DNA from: Micromonospora lupini str. Lupac 08
Lineage (GTDB): Bacteria > Actinomycetota > Actinomycetes > Mycobacteriales > Micromonosporaceae
Length of the DNA: 64,000 nt
Assembly (NCBI RefSeq): GCF_000297395.2
Contig: NZ_HF570107.1
Location: 74,758-138,757 of the forward strand
Direction: 5' to 3'
In this document: positions 59,050 through 64,000 of the stretch, in pieces
Position numbering within the stretch: the first letter of the stretch is position 1
How the letters are laid out: the number at the start of each line of letters is the position of its first letter
Notes under the pieces: generated by a model
The model's input: only the letters and a program-made list of their open reading frames with translations
Databases searched by the model: none
Told to the model about the DNA's origin: nothing
Translations under genes and position numbers: made by a program

Positions 59050-60006
59050 ATGCCCGGAACACCGCCTACGCGCTTCGTCTACCTCGGTCCCGAGGGCACC
59101 TTCGCCGAGCAGGCCCTGCGCACCGTCCCCGCCGCCGAGCACGGCTCCCGGACACCGGCCCGCAGCGTCGGGGAGGCACTGGACGGCGTCCGTGCCGGAG
59201 ATGCCGACGCGGCGCTGGTGCCGTTGGAAAACTCGATCGGCGGGGCGGTCGGCGTCACCCTCGACGAGATGGCCGAGGGCGAGCCGCTGGTGATCACCCG
59301 TGAGGTGATCCTGCCTGTCGACTTCGTGCTCGCCGCGCGTGCGGGCACCGCGCTGGCCGCGGTCCGCACGGTCGCGGCGCACCCGCAGGCGTCCACCCAG
59401 TGCCGGGGCTGGCTGCGTGACCACGTTCCCGACGCGGTGGTGGTCGACGTGCTCTCCAACGGCGCGGCAGCCGCCGGCGCCGGGTCCGGTGAGTACGACG
59501 CGGCGATCTGCGCGCCGATCGGGGCGGCCCGACACCGACTCGCCCTGCTCGCCGACAAGATCGCCGACCACCCCGACGCGGTGACCCGTTTCGTCCTGGT
59601 CTCTCGCCCCGGCCCACCCCCACCGCCGACCGGCGACGACCTCACCTCGCTTGCCGTCTACATCGCCCACGACCGGGTCGGCGCGCTGCTGTCGGTGCTG
59701 ATGGAGCTGGCCGTCCGCGGCGTCAACCTGACCCGGATCGAGTCCCGCCCGACCGGCGAGGCGCTGGGCCGGTACGTCTTCTTCCTCGACTGCACCGGGC
59801 ACGTGGCCGACGTACGCCTGGGCGAGGCGTTGCAGGGGCTGCGCCGGGTGTGCGCGGACGTCCGCTTCCTGGGGTCGTACCCCCGACACCGCTGGGTCGA
59901 GGCGGCGGGCGAGCGACCCGTGCCCGCGCCGGCCGGCCTCTCCGATGTCGACTACGCCGACGCGGCGGCCTGGCTGGCCCGGCTGCGCAGCGGCGAGTTG
60001 AGCTGA
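59050..60006 (+). CDS. pheA: prephenate dehydratase
   Basis: A 318-residue enzyme from ATG 59050 (MPGTPPTRFVYLGPEGTFAEQAL). The catalytic domain has the PEGTF opening, LVPLENSIGGAVGVTLDEM and KIADHPDAVTRFVLV. It ends in an ACT domain (SLAVYIAHDRVGALLSVLMELAVRGVNLTRIESRP) for phenylalanine feedback. It converts prephenate to phenylpyruvate in phenylalanine synthesis. The sole symbol used is the family name; no other aromatic biosynthesis gene lies beside it. A bidirectional terminator follows. Confidence 0.95.
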   Translation: MPGTPPTRFVYLGPEGTFAEQALRTVPAAEHGSRTPARSVGEALDGVRAGDADAALVPLENSIGGAVGVTLDEMAEGEPLVITREVILPVDFVLAARAGTALAAVRTVAAHPQASTQCRGWLRDHVPDAVVVDVLSNGAAAAGAGSGEYDAAICAPIGAARHRLALLADKIADHPDAVTRFVLVSRPGPPPPPTGDDLTSLAVYIAHDRVGALLSVLMELAVRGVNLTRIESRPTGEALGRYVFFLDCTGHVADVRLGEALQGLRRVCADVRFLGSYPRHRWVEAAGERPVPAPAGLSDVDYADAAAWLARLRSGELS

Positions 60007-60010
60007 CCGG

Positions 60011-60042
60011 GCGGGGCCCTCCCGGATCAGGGAGCGCCCCGC
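60011..60042. terminator. bidirectional terminator between convergent genes
   Basis: GCGGGGCCCTCCC (60011-60023) pairs with GGGAGCGCCCCGC (60030-60042) with one mismatch, around GGATCA. It is eight bases from the AIM24 stop and four from the dehydratase stop. Confidence 0.75.
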
Positions 60043-60050
60043 CGGCGTGG

Positions 60051-60773
60051 TCAGCTCAGCAGACCGCCGAGCAGACCGCCCTCCTGCTGCTGCTGACCGC
60101 TGCCCAGGACCGGCGGCTCCTCGGACGGCTGGACCACCACGAAGCCCTGACCGGCGAAGCTCATCGTGAACGACTCACCGGTGCGCCGGCCCAGCAGCGT
60201 GCCGAGGCCGAGCTGCTCGGCCCGGTGGTAGCCGGTCTGGAGGTTGGCCGACCAGCAGACGGCGGCCTGCGGGTCGACGTACGTCGGGGCGTCCACGTTG
60301 AGCACCACCGGGGTGCCCTTGGTCGTGATGGCGATCCGGCCGTGCCCGCTGAACACGCAGTTGAACAGGCCGGACGAGGAGGCCATCCCGGCGCCGCCGA
60401 CCATCCTGATGTCGTACTGGAGGGTCGAGTCGAAGGCGAGCACGCTGGAACCGTTGATGGAGAGCGCGTCACCCGGCTCCAGGTCGATGATGTGCACGTC
60501 CTTGGCCAGCTCGGCGAGGAAGACGTCCCCCTGGCCGGTGACCTTCATCAGCGGGACGCCCTCGCCGGTGAGCTTCTGCTTGAGGAACTTGCCGAGCCCA
60601 CCCGAGCCCAGCGCCTGGAACTGCACGTTGCCCTGGTAGGCGACCATCGACCCGACCCGGGCCATCGCCTCGCCGTTGAGCTCGATCTTCAACATCTTGG
60701 AGTTCTGTAGCCGCATGCCGGCCTGCGCGGACTCCTTCTCCAGATTTTCCGCCGAGAACAGCTCGCTGCGCAT
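60051..60773 (-). CDS. AIM24 (TspB-like) family protein
   Basis: A 240-residue protein with the AIM24 fold: an N-terminal KLTGEG-type repeat (VGSMVAYQGNVQFQALGSGGLGKFLKQ), internal Gly/Ser beta repeats, and CVFSGHGRIAITTKGTPVVLNV. The C-terminus is Gln/Gly-rich. Bacterial members are linked to membrane or stress functions, but the exact role is unknown. GGAGG lies eight bases before the ATG at 60773. Confidence 0.9.
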   Translation of the reverse strand: MRSELFSAENLEKESAQAGMRLQNSKMLKIELNGEAMARVGSMVAYQGNVQFQALGSGGLGKFLKQKLTGEGVPLMKVTGQGDVFLAELAKDVHIIDLEPGDALSINGSSVLAFDSTLQYDIRMVGGAGMASSSGLFNCVFSGHGRIAITTKGTPVVLNVDAPTYVDPQAAVCWSANLQTGYHRAEQLGLGTLLGRRTGESFTMSFAGQGFVVVQPSEEPPVLGSGQQQQEGGLLGGLLS

Positions 60774-60910
60774 GAAAGGTGCCTCCTGAAAACGGTCGCG
60801 GTCGCTGCTCCGACGGTAGGCGACCACGGCAACCGGGGGCCATCGGCCGAGCGGCGTGCCGCGCGCGGGCATCGCGGGAAGCGGCCGGCATCGCGGGAAG
60901 CGGCCGGGTC

Positions 60911-61273
60911 TCAGCCCCAGCCCAGTGCGTGCAGCCGTGCGTCGTCGATGCCGAAGTGGTGGGCGATCTCGTGCACCACTGTCACCGCGACCTCGTCGAC
61001 GACGTCCTCGTCGCTGTCGCAGATCCGCAGGATCGGCCGACGGTAGATGAAGATCCGGTCCGGCAGCACCCCGGAGTAGTCCCAACCGCGGCTGGTGAGC
61101 GCATGCCCCTCGTAGAGGCCGAGCAGGTCGGGTTCGGTGTGCGGTGGGTCGTCCTCGACCAGGATCACCACGTTGCTCATCAGGCCGAGCAGTTCCTCGG
61201 GCACCTCGTCGAGGGCGTCAGCAACCAGCTCCTCGAAGCGCTCGCGAGTCATCTCCACCGGCACGGCGTCCAT
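60911..61273 (-). CDS. small zincin-like metallopeptidase
   Basis: About 120 residues with a zinc-binding HEIAHHFGID motif (HExxH plus the downstream Asp) at the C-terminal half, and an acidic helical first half (ERFEELVADALDEVPEELL). It resembles the small metallopeptidase family found in actinobacteria (MpaA/Mtp-like size). Starts at ATG 61273 and ATG 61252 are both possible. Substrate unknown. Confidence 0.88.
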   Translation of the reverse strand: MDAVPVEMTRERFEELVADALDEVPEELLGLMSNVVILVEDDPPHTEPDLLGLYEGHALTSRGWDYSGVLPDRIFIYRRPILRICDSDEDVVDEVAVTVVHEIAHHFGIDDARLHALGWG

Positions 61274-61336
61274 TGTGCCCGACACCGGACCGATCGGCCG
61301 GCTCGTCGTGCTCGGGGACGCAGCCCGCTGTCCGCG

Positions 61337-61391
61337 CGTTCACGAAAGGGAGCGGCCACCCGGGACCGGGCGGAGGCTCCTTCCGTGAACG
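61337..61391. repeat. long imperfect palindrome
   Basis: CGTTCACGAAAGGGAGC (61337-61353) pairs with GCTCCTTCCGTGAACG (61376-61391) with a few mismatches around a GC-rich loop. It lies between the OsmC stop and the zincin start on the minus strand, where it could end OsmC transcription. It resembles the palindromes at 1999, 10995 and 62772 in size only. Confidence 0.6.
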
Positions 61392-61412
61392 TGCGGCGTG
61401 CGGATCAGTTGG

Positions 61413-61844
61413 TCAGGAAGCCAGGCGAGCGGTGAGGGTGATCTCGGCGCCCGGCGACAGCAGGCGGGAGATCGGGCAGTTGGCCTTGGCGGCCTCGGCG
61501 AGCTTCTGGAACTCCGCCTCGTCGACCCCGGGCACCTGGCCGACGGTCTCCAGGTCGATCCGGGTCACGCTCATTCCGGCGTCGGTCTTGTCCAGGTGGA
61601 CCTTGGCGGTGGTCTCGACCGAGGTGGGCGTCGAGCCGGCGTCGGCGAGGGCCTTCGAGAACGCCATCGAGAAGCAGCCGGCGTGTGCGGCGGCGATCAG
61701 CTCCTCGGGGTTGGTGCCCTCACCCTCCTCGAAGCGCGACTTGAAGGAGTAGTTGCCGGACAGGCCGCCCTTACCGGTGCGGACGGTGCCGGAACCCTCG
61801 GTGAGATTGCCCTGCCATTGTGCGGAAGCGGTACGGATAGGCAT
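61413..61844 (-). CDS. OsmC-family peroxiredoxin-like protein
   Basis: A 143-residue OsmC/Ohr-type protein with both redox Cys: HAGCFSMAFSKAL and ANCPISRLL, plus the GTNPEELIAAAH motif. It reduces organic hydroperoxides. The ATG at 61844 is preceded by GTTCTCCTC and no ribosome binding site, so initiation is unusual. The upstream frame running to 62816 is not coding. Confidence 0.93.
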   Translation of the reverse strand: MPIRTASAQWQGNLTEGSGTVRTGKGGLSGNYSFKSRFEEGEGTNPEELIAAAHAGCFSMAFSKALADAGSTPTSVETTAKVHLDKTDAGMSVTRIDLETVGQVPGVDEAEFQKLAEAAKANCPISRLLSPGAEITLTARLAS

Positions 61845-62018
61845 GAGGAGAACGCTAGCGGAAACGCGTCTCCCGAGCGACCGACCGGCACCGACGCCTG
61901 TCGTGCGATTCCCGTCACCCCTCGCGGAGGCGCGACGCGGGCGGCTTCGGCAGCGCCACCAGCGCGAGCCTCTGTGCCATGATTCGACGCAGGCCCGTGA
62001 CCGGCGGAAGGATGGCCG

Positions 62019-62738
62019 ATGTCCGAGGAGCTGCCCATCCCACGGCAGGGCGACCCGTCCGACGGGCCGGCCGTGATCGAGTGGGGTGCCGACGAGCCCC
62101 CCACCGGACCCCGCCGCCTCGGCTGGTCCCTGGCCGGCATCACCCGGGATCCCCGCCTGCCCGTGCTGCTCGCCGGGCTCGGCGCGGTGGCGGGGGTGGC
62201 CTCGCTGCTCGGCGAGTGGCTGGTGATGACCCTGCCGAACGGCGGCCCGGCCGGTTCCACGACGATCGACGTGCCCGCCGGGGTGTCCGACGTCGGCGGC
62301 TTCGGCATCGGCTGGCTGGTCGGTCTGCTCGCGCTGGTCTGCACCGTGGCGCTGGCGCTGCGGGGTACGCCGGCCGTCCGGCCGAACGCCCGACTGGTCG
62401 GGTTCACCCTTAGCGGCGCACTGCTGGCACTGCTGGTGGCGGCGACGGCGACGCTCGACGACACCGGTCAGCGCAACTACTTCTACGAGGCGGACGACAA
62501 CTTCCGGGTCGCGTACGGCCGTGGTCTGGTGATGGCGTTCGTGGCCTGCGTGCTGTTCGCCGCGGCCCTGCGGCTGGCCCCGAGCATGCCGACCGAGGAC
62601 GGCCCGCCCAGGGCCGCGACCGTGCAGGGCTGGCGCCGTCGGCACCTCGACCCGGTCGAGAAGGACGCCCCGCCCGCCCCGGCCGACCTGACCGTGACGT
62701 CGGCGGCCCCGTTCGCCCGCCCCGAACACCCCGCCTGA
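62019..62738 (+). CDS. uncharacterised membrane protein
   Basis: A 239-residue protein with four membrane helices (about 48-70, 92-112, 128-148, 164-184) and acidic or Pro-rich ends. ATG at 62019. The Gly-rich loop VPAGVSDVGGFGIG lies between the first two. No homologue family recognised. It faces upstream to OsmC and is followed by the palindrome at 62772. Confidence 0.7.
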   Translation: MSEELPIPRQGDPSDGPAVIEWGADEPPTGPRRLGWSLAGITRDPRLPVLLAGLGAVAGVASLLGEWLVMTLPNGGPAGSTTIDVPAGVSDVGGFGIGWLVGLLALVCTVALALRGTPAVRPNARLVGFTLSGALLALLVAATATLDDTGQRNYFYEADDNFRVAYGRGLVMAFVACVLFAAALRLAPSMPTEDGPPRAATVQGWRRRHLDPVEKDAPPAPADLTVTSAAPFARPEHPA

Positions 62739-62771
62739 GCCAGGAAGACCCGCCCCGACCCGCCGACCCGT

Positions 62772-62841
62772 CGATCTTGCACTTTCTGGACCGGCGGAAG
62801 GCGCATTCCACCGCATCTCGGCGACGGAAAGTGCACGATCG
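62772..62841. repeat. long imperfect palindrome between tandem genes
   Basis: CGATCTTGCACTTTCTG (62772-62788) pairs with CGGAAAGTGCACGATCG (62825-62841), two mismatches in 17, around a 36-base loop. It lies 34 bases after the gene ending at 62738 and before the HAD gene at 62982. It may terminate transcription or be one copy of a dispersed repeat (inference). Confidence 0.65.
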
Positions 62842-62981
62842 CGGGGGTGGGGGAATGCTCCGCGAGTTGGTGTTCGATTCGCCTGGAAGCCATGGTTGAG
62901 GGCTGTTTCGCGAGGTACGGTTGCTGCCCGCCGTCACGCCGGGACCTGGCAGGTGCGACGGCGGCGGGCGAAGGAGGAACG

Positions 62982-63803
62982 ATGACCCGCCCGGGACTGC
63001 CCAAACTGATCGCGACCGACCTCGACGGAACGCTGGTCCGCAGCGACGACACCGTCTCCGCGTACACCCATGGGGTGCTCGACCGGGTGCGGGCCGCCGG
63101 AATTCCGGTGGTCGGCGCGACCGGACGCGGCCCCCGACTGACCGAGCTGACCCGCAACGACATCCGGGCCGCCGACTTCCTGGTGATGGCCGGCGGTGGG
63201 CGCGTGGTCGACCAGAGTGACCCGACCGGCCCGGTGGTGCTCCGCGACGAGCGGCTGCCCGCCGAGGTGCTGGCCCGGCTGCTCGCCGACCTGGAGGCCG
63301 AGGTCGGCCCGCTGACCGTGATGGTCGAGGCGTCCGACGAGCAGGACGCCCCGCTCTGGGGTGACTACCACGAGAGCTGGCCCTACCAGGACCGGTTCGA
63401 GGCGCGCAGCCGCGCCGAGTGCCTCGCCTGCGACGTGATCAAGGCGTTCGCCCGGACCGCCGACCACCACGTCGACGAGCTGCTGGCGGTGGCCCGCCGA
63501 ATCGTTCCGCCGCAGGTCGCGACGCTCACCCAGGCCGGGCTCGGGTTCATCGAGATCTGCCCGCCGGGCGCGGACAAGGCAACCGGGCTGGCCGTGGTGG
63601 CGCAGAGCCTGGGTGTCGACCCCGCCGACGTCCTGGTCTTCGGCGACATGCCCAACGACCTGCCGATGTTCGAGTGGGCAGGCTGGTCCCGGGTGGCGGT
63701 GGCCAACGCGCACCCCGACGTCCGGGCCGCCGCCGACGAGGTGACCCTGCGCAACGACGACGACGGGGTGGCGGTGTACCTGGACCGGCTACTGTCCCGG
63801 TAA
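62982..63803 (+). CDS. HAD-superfamily (Cof-type) phosphatase
   Basis: A 273-residue HAD hydrolase. AAGGAGG is seven bases before the ATG at 62982. Motif I LIATDLDGTLVRSDD gives the nucleophile and acid Asp, GATGRGP is motif II region, a Lys in the cap (GADKATG) and motif IV in VLVFGDMPNDLPMF. Cof-type enzymes dephosphorylate sugar phosphates and small cofactors. Its stop overlaps the next ATG by one base. Confidence 0.94.
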   Translation: MTRPGLPKLIATDLDGTLVRSDDTVSAYTHGVLDRVRAAGIPVVGATGRGPRLTELTRNDIRAADFLVMAGGGRVVDQSDPTGPVVLRDERLPAEVLARLLADLEAEVGPLTVMVEASDEQDAPLWGDYHESWPYQDRFEARSRAECLACDVIKAFARTADHHVDELLAVARRIVPPQVATLTQAGLGFIEICPPGADKATGLAVVAQSLGVDPADVLVFGDMPNDLPMFEWAGWSRVAVANAHPDVRAAADEVTLRNDDDGVAVYLDRLLSR

Positions 63804-64000
63804 TGGGAGACACCCCTCGGCTGGTCGCCAGCGACATCGACGGCACGCTCATCCGCGACGACCGCACGCTCAGCCCGCGCACGGCCGACGTGCTCGCGCG
63901 CTTGACCGTGCGCGGCACGCCTGTCGTTCTGGTCACCGGCCGTCCGGTCCGCTGGCTGCAGATGGTGTACGACCAGCTCACCGAGCCGCTGCCGGCGGTC
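63803..64000 (+). CDS. second HAD phosphatase, 3' end beyond the window
   Basis: The ATG at 63803 overlaps the previous stop (TAATG). The 66 visible residues begin MGDTPRLVASDIDGTLIRDDR, a HAD motif I, and continue as a Cof-type paralogue (VTGRPVRWLQMVYDQLTEPL). Its end is beyond the window. Confidence 0.9.
   Translation, partial: MGDTPRLVASDIDGTLIRDDRTLSPRTADVLARLTVRGTPVVLVTGRPVRWLQMVYDQLTEPLPAV

Noticed and set aside
1..64000. tRNA, rRNA, CRISPR or insertion sequence
   Set aside because: I found no cloverleaf, rRNA motif, repeat-spacer array or transposase.

Overview
The window looks like chromosomal DNA from a high-GC actinomycete, most probably a Micromonospora or close relative (inference). 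The reasons are very high GC, many GTG starts, four-base start/stop overlaps, three LytR-CpsA-Psr (LCP) genes, an XRE/DUF397 pair, a DUF5926 protein, and actinobacterial-style two-component operons. No rRNA, tRNA, CRISPR array, prophage or insertion sequence was recognised. Most of the window is ordinary core genome, with a few accessory patches.

Layout. 0-14 kb: a GT-C type membrane glycosyltransferase, a response regulator / histidine kinase / lipoprotein operon, a phosphotransferase, thiolase, rhomboid protease, cyclophilin, CorA, and a PLP aminotransferase. 14.3-17.9 kb: a NACHT-LRR STAND ATPase whose reading frame is broken by one frameshift. This is a candidate immune (bNACHT-like) gene of lower GC than its neighbours. 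18-22.3 kb: CBS and NUDIX proteins, then a three-gene operon coding for a nucleotidyltransferase, a glycerol-1-phosphate-dehydrogenase-like enzyme and a CDP-alcohol phosphotransferase. Together these look like a pathway to an unusual phosphoglycerol product. 22.3-29.7 kb: GT4, Fpg/Nei glycosylase, polyprenyl glycosylphosphotransferase, LytS/LytTR pair, DUF5701 and Uma2 proteins.

29.9-35.8 kb: a response regulator / kinase / DUF4173 operon and a DUF485 + sodium:solute symporter pair. 35.9-38.9 kb: an accessory island. It holds a YbaB-like protein, two ESX-type small proteins, an EndoU nuclease toxin split from its carrier, an immunity gene with a TTG start, and an opposing toxin-antitoxin module. 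39-46 kb: an ABC exporter pair, XRE/DUF397, a zinc-ribbon/flavin-reductase fusion carrying a near-parS sequence, and a second DUF485 + symporter pair behind a CRP-like site. 46-51 kb: a UDP-glucuronate-decarboxylase-like epimerase and three LCP ligases (cell wall assembly); the third lacks a normal start codon. 51-64 kb: rhodanese, glycerophosphodiesterase, PAS-type kinase plus RsbW-like ATPase, arginine deiminase with a perfect dyad upstream, prephenate dehydratase, AIM24, a small zincin, OsmC, and two tandem HAD phosphatases, the last cut by the window end.

Four long imperfect palindromes lie downstream of genes (about 2.0, 11.0, 61.35 and 62.8 kb) and look like members of dispersed intergenic repeat families or terminators. 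All domain calls come from reading motifs by eye; no search was run.
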